From the NCBI GenBank assembly GCA_016927865.1, contig JAFGLU010000047.1:1-64000 (forward strand): a stretch of 64,000 nt of DNA, written 5' to 3'. Positions within the stretch are counted from its first letter, which is position 1; the number at the start of each line of letters is the position of its first letter. The notes beneath the pieces are model-generated. The model saw nothing but the letters and a program-made list of their open reading frames with translations, was not told the DNA's origin and did no database searches. A program made the translations under genes and the position numbers. Below are positions 34,744-42,514 of this stretch, piece by piece. The stretch comes from Anaerolineaceae bacterium (GTDB taxonomy: Bacteria > Chloroflexota > Anaerolineae > Anaerolineales > Anaerolineaceae).

Positions 34744-36065
34744 AGGCCAACCATCCTTTCTTTATCCCAGGCCGCCTGCGGGTTGAGGGCGAAGCCATTC
34801 CACAGGCAGAAAACCGTAATCGGGCGCTCGCCGGACAGGGCATACAACTCCCACGAAGCAGTAAATTCCGTCGCCAGGGGCAGCGTCCGCGACTCGCGAT
34901 CACCCAGCGCCCAACCCTCGCCCATGCGCAGCGGTACTACTTCTTCCAGCACCACCGGGAAAACCTCCAGCCACGGATTCTTCCCCAGTGCGGCGGCGCA
35001 TTCATCCAAAAACGCCGTAAGGGTCGGAAAGCCCTTTGGAACTAACACCGGGCTCGCCAACTGCATCTGCTTAAAAATCCCGCGCAGCGGGTAGGCTCCC
35101 GGGAAGAATACCATCTCTCCCCTGGCCACCAGCCCAGGAGCCAGGCTGGTATCCATCGGCTGGTTGCGATAAGCAAATTGCAAAATCTGCGCGGCGCGGC
35201 GACTATCCTTTCCCCACAGCCAGTTCACCTGCGTGCGCAAGCCCGTTTTCTCGTCCTCGTCCGTACGTGAGGATAGCACCAGCCAGTCATCCGTTACCGC
35301 CGTCCCATTTTGCAGCAATTCATCCTGGTTGACGTTCCAGCCCAACAAGCCACGCACATCTTCTTGCGATTCAACCGGCAGTCTACCCAGTTTTTGGTAA
35401 GCCTGGGTCAGCAAGTAAAGGCGCCCCATGCGCCACAGCAGCTTTTGCGCCCAATCCGGCCCTGCCTTGGGCAGCAGCCCCATCTCGCGGATCATGCGGG
35501 CTGCTCCGGGCAATTGGCTGTCCACCATGCGAGCCGCAGCCTCTTCCCAATACGATGCCGGAGCATTCTGCGCCGCAGCCAGGCCCATGCGGACTGCATC
35601 TTTCAACCACTGTTCCAACGCTTCTCTGCCACCCTGGACCAGCTTTTCCCGCTTTTGGGCCCGCCGGGCCGCATCTTTCTTGCGCGCTTCCGGATCAGGC
35701 TTCTTCTCGCTGCGCTTCTCGGCGGCTTCGCTGCGCGCTGCGCGTTTTTCGAGCCATTCGCTCACCCACGCCGGCGGAACTCCGGCAGATATCTTTCCTC
35801 TCGAAGCTGCCAGCAGCATCAAAGCCAGAGCATGCTTGCAAGGGAACTTCCGGCTGGGACAGGAGCATGCCGTGCCATTGTTCGAAAGGTCGACCCGCAC
35901 CTTGTAAGGCTCTTTCGCGCTGCCTTTACACTCACCCCACAACGCCAGATCATCCCTGCCTAAGGTTGTCCATTGCCGCTCATTGGCCAACCCTTGAGCT
36001 GCTCGCAGGGCGGTTGGGTCGGGGGCAAGGCTAGATACCTGTTCGATGGTGAGGTTTGGCGGCAT
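34740..36065 (-). CDS. SWIM zinc-finger protein, first gene of the cassette
   Basis: A SWIM zinc finger is visible near the N-terminus as CSC and, after six residues, CKH (Cys67, Cys69, Cys76, His78 from the ATG at 36065), embedded in ACSCPSRKFPCKHALALMLL. SWIM fingers bind DNA or protein. A charged linker follows (KKPDPEARKKDAARRAQKRE), then a long helical part. The frame is open to 36125, but a promoter at 36096-36125 lies there, so the ATG at 36065 is preferred and gives 441 aa. Five genes with small gaps or overlaps (SWIM, DUF5691, AAA, DUF5682, VWA) follow in order. Confidence 0.8.
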   Translation of the reverse strand: MPPNLTIEQVSSLAPDPTALRAAQGLANERQWTTLGRDDLALWGECKGSAKEPYKVRVDLSNNGTACSCPSRKFPCKHALALMLLAASRGKISAGVPPAWVSEWLEKRAARSEAAEKRSEKKPDPEARKKDAARRAQKREKLVQGGREALEQWLKDAVRMGLAAAQNAPASYWEEAAARMVDSQLPGAARMIREMGLLPKAGPDWAQKLLWRMGRLYLLTQAYQKLGRLPVESQEDVRGLLGWNVNQDELLQNGTAVTDDWLVLSSRTDEDEKTGLRTQVNWLWGKDSRRAAQILQFAYRNQPMDTSLAPGLVARGEMVFFPGAYPLRGIFKQMQLASPVLVPKGFPTLTAFLDECAAALGKNPWLEVFPVVLEEVVPLRMGEGWALGDRESRTLPLATEFTASWELYALSGERPITVFCLWNGFALNPQAAWDKERMVGL

Positions 36066-36095
36066 AGGCAAAATCGTCAGCAGTAGAATTGCATG

Positions 36096-36125
36096 ATTAT
36101 ATCTACGCCGCCACCGCTCCGTCAA
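36096..36125 (-). promoter_or_regulatory. Promoter of the SWIM/MoxR/VWA cassette
   Basis: On the minus strand TTGACG (36125-36120), an 18-bp spacer and a perfect TATAAT (36101-36096) form a near-consensus promoter. It overlaps the 3' end of the upstream pRiA4b-type gene and would start the message about 24 bases before the SWIM ATG. Confidence 0.75.
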
Positions 36126-37518
36126 TCTCCAGCCGCTGGAGCATCTTCCGCCCCATCGCCGTCAACATCATGTCAGTGAGCACCGGAAAATCCTCACCCA
36201 GCAATGGATGTGGCTGAGTGCCCAAGATCAATACCCCCAAATCCTTCATAGGCTCAGCCACAACCATTTGCATTTCACGCTGGAATCCCAACCGCCGATC
36301 AACCCCACTCCCTTCCTGAGACGGTCCGGCAAGAACCTCCATGAGCTGATCGGCAAACAACTCCCAGGCCAGCGGACCATCCTTCGGCAAAACCAGTAAA
36401 TGCTTGAGAACAATTGGACGGACATACTGCGTGGGATAATCGGCAGGGCCATACCCCGCGGCAATACCCCAATTGACTTGTGTCCACCAGGTGTTGAATA
36501 GCTGCCACACCTGTGAGCCTTCAGGAAGCTGCTGAAATGCCACCCCCTGGTCGGTCACCCGCCAACGCCGTCCCGGCCCGCCTTGCACCCATCCCGCGCA
36601 CGCCGCCAAAATATGGACAAACTGCAGCGGCCACACCTCGGCAGAACTTTGCACCTTAAGAGAGGATTTTTCCTCTTGTCCTGCGAAATCAATTGGTTTA
36701 GAAAAATTTCCACAAATTACCGCGCCATCTTTCACCGGCAAGTTCCCCGTGGCCTGAGTCCCGATCACCCGGTTGGCCAACAGATAATCAAGGAAAACAT
36801 TCATGTCATGGGGCAAAGGCAGGCTTCTTGCCACGGATTGAAACTGCTGACCGAAATCTTTAAGCCAGGCCTCATCCACCGGTTGGATCTCCCTGGCAGC
36901 CGGATCAATGTAATCCGGTTCATAAGCCCAATCGCTGGAATCAAGCGTCTCACGATTCTTGAGCTTACGAAGCTTTCGATTGGCTTCATCCAAATCAAAG
37001 AAAGCCGGGTCAAATGCTCCGCCGAACCATTCCATATAACTTTTGTGCTCTTCATGTTTGGGATCACGGAGCGCTTCCAGAAACAGGCCGTAACCCGGGA
37101 AGCCCCCCACATCTTCAGGAGGGCAAGCCCTGGCTCCGTCCAGGCAAACCGGGTGGCGCATCTTGGGATCAGGCGGCAAAATTTTTTCCAAGACGATTTT
37201 ATGCCCCCAACTGTCCCCAAAATCGTACTCGTAAAATATTTTTGTACCTTCGCGCAAGTGAAGGTCCTTGAGCCGCACCGCCCATTCATCCATGAAACCC
37301 AACTCGCCCCATTCATCAAACAACGGGTCACTAAATTCCATGCCGTTGATTTCAAACCGGTGTAAATGCGAGTTGCTCCAACCCATCACCGCCTGGACAA
37401 TATCGTGCAGCCGGCCCAGGCGAATAATTGCCGGCACTTGTATGCGCCGCCACACGGCTGGCCGAACATGTTCCAGGTTGATCTTAAATTGATAGATCGG
37501 GGAATGTTTGGAAGGCAT
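36103..37518 (-). CDS. Plasmid pRiA4b ORF-3-like protein with C-terminal extension
   Basis: Residues 1-190 match the pRiA4b ORF-3 family: YQFKINLEHVRPAVWRRIQVP, HDIVQAVMGWSNSHLHRFEI, FYEYDFGDSWGHKIVLEKI and CPPEDVGGFPGYGLFL. That family occurs on plasmids and transposons, but its biochemical function is unknown. About 280 further residues are unlike the family core and show no domain I recognise. The gene lies just upstream of the SWIM cassette and ends within its promoter, so a shared transcript is possible. Confidence 0.75.
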   Translation of the reverse strand: MPSKHSPIYQFKINLEHVRPAVWRRIQVPAIIRLGRLHDIVQAVMGWSNSHLHRFEINGMEFSDPLFDEWGELGFMDEWAVRLKDLHLREGTKIFYEYDFGDSWGHKIVLEKILPPDPKMRHPVCLDGARACPPEDVGGFPGYGLFLEALRDPKHEEHKSYMEWFGGAFDPAFFDLDEANRKLRKLKNRETLDSSDWAYEPDYIDPAAREIQPVDEAWLKDFGQQFQSVARSLPLPHDMNVFLDYLLANRVIGTQATGNLPVKDGAVICGNFSKPIDFAGQEEKSSLKVQSSAEVWPLQFVHILAACAGWVQGGPGRRWRVTDQGVAFQQLPEGSQVWQLFNTWWTQVNWGIAAGYGPADYPTQYVRPIVLKHLLVLPKDGPLAWELFADQLMEVLAGPSQEGSGVDRRLGFQREMQMVVAEPMKDLGVLILGTQPHPLLGEDFPVLTDMMLTAMGRKMLQRLEIDGAVAA

Positions 37519-37763
37519 CGAAAATTACGCTCCGCTTCAGACAGGGACAATTTCTATAAGTGTAGCAGAAATCATACTTTGAGATGTAATCCTCCAGCCT
37601 GCCAGTTGTGGGTCGCCCCTACCGAACAACGCCAGTTCGTCGCGAACTGGTAAGATGAGGCGCGATTTTGAGTTTATACATACGGCAACTGATGGAGTTT
37701 CAAAGCTTACTGTCCTCGAAAATTTCAAGTATCATGGGAATATAACTTTTTGGAGGACATACC

Positions 37764-38330
37764 ATGCACATGGATCGGACAATCAAAATTCTAGGCGTCT
37801 CCGGCAGCTTACGCCAAAAATCTTACAACACCGCGCTTCTCCGAGCCGCCGCCGAGCTTCTGCCCGCTGGAATAAGCCTGGAAATCTTTGACCTGGCCCC
37901 GCTGCCCATGTACAACCCAGACCAAGAAAAACCCTTCCCCGATTCCGTGGCTGAATTCCGCCGCCAGATCGCCGAATCCGACGCCGTCCTCTTTGCCACG
38001 CCGGAATATAATAGTTCTGTCAGCTCCAGCCTGAAGAACGCCATCGACTGGGCCTCTCGCCCGCCCAACAAACCCCTGGACCGAAAGCCTGTCGCCCTGA
38101 TCGGCGTGACTACAGGCAACTTTGGCACCGTCCGCGCTCAACTGCAGTTGCGCCAGATTCTCACCCACGTAGGAGCAATAGTGTTGGCCAAACCCGAAGT
38201 GCTCGTTGCCCGCGCCGAGCAGGTCTTTGATGTCGAAGGCCGCCTGGTAGATGAAGCCGCGCGCGGCTTTCTCCGTGATTTGCTGATTGCGCTGGGTAAA
38301 TGGGTAGAAACACTGTCGCCCGAAGAATAG
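37764..38330 (+). CDS. NADPH-dependent FMN reductase
   Basis: The 188-aa flavodoxin-like protein has the FMN phosphate loop GSLRQKSYN near residues 14-22. The later motif is TPEYNSSVSSSLKNAIDW near 78-95, which is typical of NAD(P)H:FMN/quinone reductases of the WrbA/ArsH/SsuE-like group. It transfers electrons from NADPH to FMN or quinones in the cytoplasm. TTGGAGG precedes the ATG, and a second in-frame ATG follows two codons later. No neighbour obviously depends on it. Confidence 0.85.
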   Translation: MHMDRTIKILGVSGSLRQKSYNTALLRAAAELLPAGISLEIFDLAPLPMYNPDQEKPFPDSVAEFRRQIAESDAVLFATPEYNSSVSSSLKNAIDWASRPPNKPLDRKPVALIGVTTGNFGTVRAQLQLRQILTHVGAIVLAKPEVLVARAEQVFDVEGRLVDEAARGFLRDLLIALGKWVETLSPEE

Positions 38331-38392
38331 GCCCTGGGATCTGGTGACCGCTGTTTGCGAATTGCGATAGAAAAAGACGATAAGGCTTTTTT

Positions 38393-38896
38393 ATGAAGAA
38401 CGCCGATTTGTTACAAAGTCAAAAAGAACACATTCTCAGCGAACTGCACCAGGTTCGCATCGAAATTATCTCAGCCGTCCAACAGTTGCTCCCTATTCAG
38501 CGCAGCGAAATCTTCCTGGGCACATGGTCGGTCGAGGATTGCCTGGCTCATCTGGTTGGTTGGGACTACACCAATATCGAGGCCGCCAAAGCGATTCAAA
38601 ATGGCTTATTGCCCGAATTCTACGCTCACCGCGACAAAGATTGGCAAGGATATAACGCAATCCTGGTCAACAAATACAAACTCAAAGACTGGGATGAACT
38701 GATCGCATCAGTTCACACTTCACGTCGCCTCCTGAACGATTATTTCGAGCAACTCCCGGTAGAAACTTTCTTCAAGGATTGGGGAGTGCGCTATAAGGGG
38801 TATAAGGTCATTATCTCCAGGCTTCTGGAAGCAGACACCAAAGATGTACGAATGCACCTACAACAAATCAATTCTTATTTTTTCGAGCGAATCTGA
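38393..38896 (+). CDS. DinB-like / ClbS-DfsB family protein
   Basis: The 167-aa protein is a predicted four-helix bundle. Conserved-looking elements are GTWSVEDCLAHLVGWDYTNI near residue 42-62 and a C-terminal helix with ADTKDVRMHL. This fits the DinB-like superfamily, in which some members bind metal through His, while ClbS-like members act as hydrolases. The stop codon TGA lies inside an 8-bp sequence that is repeated after the palindromic element at 38898-39006. Confidence 0.65.
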   Translation: MKNADLLQSQKEHILSELHQVRIEIISAVQQLLPIQRSEIFLGTWSVEDCLAHLVGWDYTNIEAAKAIQNGLLPEFYAHRDKDWQGYNAILVNKYKLKDWDELIASVHTSRRLLNDYFEQLPVETFFKDWGVRYKGYKVIISRLLEADTKDVRMHLQQINSYFFERI

Positions 38897-38897
38897 G

Positions 38898-39006
38898 GGA
38901 TCATTGGGAATTGGCGTGGTGAAATCCGCAATTTGGGGTGTGAGAGCGGCTTCGCCGCTCTCACACCCCAAATTGCGGGACCTACTACGGCAACTCCTAG
39001 AGAACC
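38898..39006. mobile_element. 109-bp palindromic MITE-like element with 8-bp target duplication
   Basis: The core is a perfect 25-bp stem (38926-38950 with 38954-38978) with loop TTC, centre GCTTCGC. Outer 28-base arms match when one is reversed and complemented (GG.TC..T.GGA.TTG.CGT.GT), so the whole unit is an inverted repeat. AATCTGAG flanks it on both sides (38890-38897 and 39007-39014), and the left copy contains the stop codon of the preceding gene. There is no coding capacity. Confidence 0.8.
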
Positions 39007-39110
39007 AATCTGAGTGTGAGCCGCGTAAACACTAATTGTGGTAAACTAACTGCCGCTTCTACACTCAAGTATCTTAAGCTCCAACTTGCCTATTTCGGAG
39101 AGTTTCCCCT

Positions 39111-40541
39111 ATGGTACGAACTAGATTTGCCCCCAGCCCCACCGGCTACATGCACATCGGCAACCTGCGCACTGCCCTCTACGCCTACCTGTTCGCCAAA
39201 CGCCACGACGGAAAGCTCATCTTGCGCATCGAAGACACCGACCGCAAGCGCACCATGCCCCAAACTATCCGCGTGATCTATAACAGCTTGGAACTGGCGG
39301 GCATCGAGTACGACGAGGGTCCAGAAAAAGACGGGGGTTACGGCCCCTATACCCAATCTCAGCGTCGGGAGATTTACAACCGCTACGCGGCTGAAGCGCT
39401 CGAGAAAGGCCTGGCTTACCGCTGCTTCTGCACGAACACTGGCGAAAAGGCTGCCAAGACCAAGGTTGTCGAACGGCGCGACCCTTGCCGCACGCTGACT
39501 CCGGAGCAAGTTCAAGAGCGCCTCAATCAGGGCCAGCCCTTCGTCATCCGCCAGCGCGTCCCCGATGAGGGCACCAGCACCTTCCATGACCACGTCTTCG
39601 GCGAGATCACCGTCAAGAACAGCGACCTGGACGATCAGGTACTGCTAAAATCCGACGGCTTCCCTACCTACAATTTCGCCAACGTAATCGACGATCACCT
39701 GATGGGCATCACCCACGTCATCCGCGGGTTGGAATACCTTTCCTCCACTCCCAAGTACAACCTGCTCTACGCGGGTTTTGGCTGGCCCACCCCCGAATAC
39801 ATCCACTTACCGCACATTACCAAAGAAAACGGCCGCAAGCTGAGCAAGCGCGAAGGCGACGCTTCTTTTGAGGACCTCCTGGCCAAGGGCTATCTGCCCC
39901 AGGCAGTCGTTAACTACATTGCTCTGCTAGGATGGAATCCGGGCGACGAGCGCGAATTCTTCACACTCCCCGAACTGATCGCGGCCTTCGACATCGACCG
40001 CATCAACAAGTCCAGTGCATCTTTCACGCTGGTCAAGCTCGATTGGCTCAACAGCCAGCACGTCCGCGCTTTGTCCCCCGAAGAATTCTACCAAATCGCC
40101 CTGCCTTACTACCCCGCTGAAGCCGTGCAGCGCTTCGATGTCGCCGCCATCAGCCGCCTTATCCAATCGCGCGTCATTCGCCTCACCGATATCCCCCAGA
40201 TGGTCGATTTCCTCTTGCGCCTGCCCGATTTTCCCGTCGATCTGTTCGTGCACGAGAAATCAAAGTCCACCATTGCCAGCAGCCTCAACATTCTTGAGCA
40301 AGCTCTCCCCCTCCTTCAATCCTTGGAAACATGGGAAAACCTTGCCCTGCAAGAAGCTCTGAAGGCCTTTGCCCAGCAAACCGGCCTCAAAACCGGCACG
40401 GTCATGTGGCCCATACGCATCGCCATCTCCGGTCTGCTCAACACCCCCGGCGGCGCCACCGAGATTGCCGAAATTCTGGGCCGTGAAGAGACCCTGCGTC
40501 GTATCAATCAGGCTGTCTCCTGCCTACGACAGGCAGCTTAA
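39111..40541 (+). CDS. gltX: Glutamate--tRNA ligase
   Basis: The 476-aa class I synthetase attaches glutamate to tRNA-Glu (and possibly tRNA-Gln). The HIGH-type motif is SPTGYMHIGNLRTAL (HIGN near residues 15-18), the RIEDTDRKR sequence follows, and the KMSKS-type motif is KLSKREG near 242. Length and order are normal for the enzyme. Its ATG has only a weak ribosome site. The zinc-binding SWIM-like insert of other GluRS is not evident. No tRNA gene is near. Confidence 0.92.
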   Translation: MVRTRFAPSPTGYMHIGNLRTALYAYLFAKRHDGKLILRIEDTDRKRTMPQTIRVIYNSLELAGIEYDEGPEKDGGYGPYTQSQRREIYNRYAAEALEKGLAYRCFCTNTGEKAAKTKVVERRDPCRTLTPEQVQERLNQGQPFVIRQRVPDEGTSTFHDHVFGEITVKNSDLDDQVLLKSDGFPTYNFANVIDDHLMGITHVIRGLEYLSSTPKYNLLYAGFGWPTPEYIHLPHITKENGRKLSKREGDASFEDLLAKGYLPQAVVNYIALLGWNPGDEREFFTLPELIAAFDIDRINKSSASFTLVKLDWLNSQHVRALSPEEFYQIALPYYPAEAVQRFDVAAISRLIQSRVIRLTDIPQMVDFLLRLPDFPVDLFVHEKSKSTIASSLNILEQALPLLQSLETWENLALQEALKAFAQQTGLKTGTVMWPIRIAISGLLNTPGGATEIAEILGREETLRRINQAVSCLRQAA

Positions 40542-40583
40542 CAAGGTTCATCAAAACCAAACAGACACCCCGGAGGTCACCCC

Positions 40584-41423
40584 ATGCAAACGCTTACCGG
40601 AAAAGTTGCTCTGGTCACCGGCGCCAGCCGTGGAATCGGGAAAGGTATTGCCCTCGGATTAGGTGAGGCAGGCGCGACGATCTACATCACGGGCAGAACA
40701 GTCGAAGAAGGCAAATCCGCAGCCCACTTGCCTGGAACTATTTATCAAACCGCTGAAGAAGTTACCCGTCTTGGCGGCAATTGCATCCCTCTGCCATGCG
40801 ATCACCGCGATGACCAGCAAGTAGCGGCAGTGTTTGAACAGGTCACAGCTGAACAAGGTCAATTGGACATCTTGGTCAATAATGTGTGGGGCGGCTACGA
40901 GCACTTCACCGACGGCACAGAGTTTTGGAAAGAGACGGGGTTCTGGACCGCCCCCATCTCCCGCTGGGACTCCATGTTCCAGGCTGGAGTCCGCGCCCAC
41001 TACGTTGCCAGCGTCCTGGCAGCGCCAATCATGATCGCCCAACACAGCGGGCTGATGGTCAATATCTCGTTTTTTGCCGCCCAACGAGATGATAAAGGCG
41101 TAGCGTATGGCGTAGCCAAAGCTGCCGATGACCGCATGGCGGCATGCATGGCGTACGAACTTCGTCCGCACGGCGTTGCCGCCGTATCGCTTTATCCGGG
41201 GTTGGTGCGCACCGAATCGGTGATGAAAGCGGCAGAGTTCTTTGATTTATCCAATTCAGAGTCGCCGCAATTCATTGGGCGAGCCGTCACCGCCCTCGCT
41301 GCTGATCCCAACATTTTACAGAAATCAGGCAAAACGCTGGTGGCCGCCGCCCTCGCCCTTGAGTATGGGTTTGCCGATATTGATGGCAAACAACCCCGCC
41401 CCTTATCAGTTGACGAAACCTAA
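40584..41423 (+). CDS. Short-chain dehydrogenase/reductase (DHRS1-like)
   Basis: The 279-aa SDR has the cofactor loop TGASRGIG near residues 13-20, NN in ILVNNVWGG, the catalytic Ser in NISFFAAQ, and YGVAK with Tyr and Lys near 175 and 179. The start MQTLTGKVALVTGASRGIGKG and the insertion EFWKETGFWTAPISRWDSMFQ suggest the DHRS1-like group. NADPH-dependent reduction of a carbonyl compound is likely; the substrate is unknown. GGAGG lies 5 to 12 bases before the ATG, 42 bp after gltX. Confidence 0.85.
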   Translation: MQTLTGKVALVTGASRGIGKGIALGLGEAGATIYITGRTVEEGKSAAHLPGTIYQTAEEVTRLGGNCIPLPCDHRDDQQVAAVFEQVTAEQGQLDILVNNVWGGYEHFTDGTEFWKETGFWTAPISRWDSMFQAGVRAHYVASVLAAPIMIAQHSGLMVNISFFAAQRDDKGVAYGVAKAADDRMAACMAYELRPHGVAAVSLYPGLVRTESVMKAAEFFDLSNSESPQFIGRAVTALAADPNILQKSGKTLVAAALALEYGFADIDGKQPRPLSVDET

Positions 41424-41534
41424 CCGGTATCTTTTTCCCGGCATTATCCCACCTCACTTTTCAGCTCTGGATTAGAACCTCCTCCCACAAATCGTTATAC
41501 AAAGCCTTTTCTTTCTGGAGATATTCGGTAAAAT

Positions 41535-41565
41535 ATATCTTGTACGACATAATCATACAAGATAT
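41535..41565. promoter_or_regulatory. Candidate OhrR/MarR operator (10-bp inverted repeat)
   Basis: ATATCTTGTA (41535-41544) and TACAAGATAT (41556-41565) are perfect inverted repeats with an 11-base spacer. They lie 20 bp upstream of the first gene of an operon that encodes its own MarR-type regulator. CATAAT within the spacer could be a -10 box. Autoregulation by the protein at 42059 is inferred. Confidence 0.65.
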
Positions 41566-41585
41566 TAAGGAATACAGAAAAGGCC

Positions 41586-42050
41586 ATGAACACATCCCAC
41601 TGGTATCTCGTTAAAACTAACCTGCTCCAGCATTTCCTACGCATTCTTTTGGGCGCCAGCCTGCTCTTCACCGGCACCGCCCACCTCACTTTTTCCCGCG
41701 TGGAATTCCTGGCTCAGGTTCCGCCCTGGCTGCCGTTGGATGACGATCTGGTCGTCGTTCTGTCCGGGATCGCCGAGTTGGCTATCGGTCTCGCCCTCAT
41801 CCTTCTGCCCCGCTTCAAGGTTTTCGTCGGCCTTCTGGCTGCTGCCTTCTTCGTCGCCATCTTCCCCGGCAACATCTCCCAGTACGTCAACCAGGTGGAC
41901 GGTTTCGGATTGAACACAGACCAGGCTCGCTTCACGCGGCTTTTCTTCCAGCCTGTTCTCGTGCTGTGGTCATTATGGGGTACCGGCGGGTTTCAAGCCT
42001 GGAAAAACTGGCGCGCCGCAAGAACATCCCCAATCCCGGTCACGAAATAA
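41586..42050 (+). CDS. DoxX-like membrane protein
   Basis: The 154-aa protein has about four membrane helices (HFLRILLGASLLFTGTAHL, DDLVVVLSGIAELAIGLALILL, FVGLLAAAFFVAIFPGNI, LFFQPVLVLWSLW). The pattern SGIAELAIG...LLP and the position next to a peroxide-type MarR regulator suggest a DoxX-like redox-linked protein. AAGGAA precedes the ATG. It is the first gene of a four-gene operon; the next gene begins 8 bp after its stop. Confidence 0.7.
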   Translation: MNTSHWYLVKTNLLQHFLRILLGASLLFTGTAHLTFSRVEFLAQVPPWLPLDDDLVVVLSGIAELAIGLALILLPRFKVFVGLLAAAFFVAIFPGNISQYVNQVDGFGLNTDQARFTRLFFQPVLVLWSLWGTGGFQAWKNWRAARTSPIPVTK

Positions 42051-42058
42051 GCACTCAC

Positions 42059-42514
42059 ATGAACAACAATCCGCTCAAACTGGAAAACCAATTCTGTTTT
42101 CCCATCTATGCTGCCTCGAACCTCATCACGCGGGCGTACCAGCCGCTTTTGGACCGGCTCGGCATTACCTACCCGCAGTATCTGGCTCTCTTGGTTTTAT
42201 GGGATACAGACGAGCTAACTGTGAATGAAATCGCCCGCCGGCTGTTGCTGAATACCAACACCATCACCCCCCTGCTCAAACGAATGGAAGCTCAAGGGCT
42301 CATCACCCGCCGCCGCTCGCAGCAAGACGAACGCAAGGTCATCATCCAACTGACCGAACATGGGGCTGCGCTGCAAAGCCAGGCTGCTTCTATTCCCCAA
42401 AACCTACTCTCTCAGCTTCACTCCGATGCTGTTACGCCCCAAGACCTGTACGAGCTAAAAGAAAAACTTGTCGAACTCGTCCAGTCACTCTCCCAAAAGC
42501 AGGAGGCCGCATGA
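42059..42514 (+). CDS. OhrR-type MarR-family transcriptional regulator
   Basis: The 151-aa winged-helix protein closely follows OhrR: LENQFCFPIYAASNLITRAYQPLL places Cys13 where OhrR has its peroxide-sensing Cys. GITYPQYLALLVLW and a recognition helix (NTNTITPLLKRMEAQGLI) follow, and the wing is RRRSQQDERKVII. OhrR releases DNA when organic hydroperoxides oxidise the Cys. The longest open frame starts at 41966 in the upstream gene; the ATG at 42059 fits the family start. The likely operator is 41535-41565. Confidence 0.8.
   Translation: MNNNPLKLENQFCFPIYAASNLITRAYQPLLDRLGITYPQYLALLVLWDTDELTVNEIARRLLLNTNTITPLLKRMEAQGLITRRRSQQDERKVIIQLTEHGAALQSQAASIPQNLLSQLHSDAVTPQDLYELKEKLVELVQSLSQKQEAA

Noticed and set aside
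37632-37650. 8-bp hairpin CCAGTTCG/CGAACTGG in the FMN reductase upstream region
   Set aside because: No T-run, no ribosome-site overlap and no convincing partner feature; could be a short dispersed repeat but cannot be supported from one copy.
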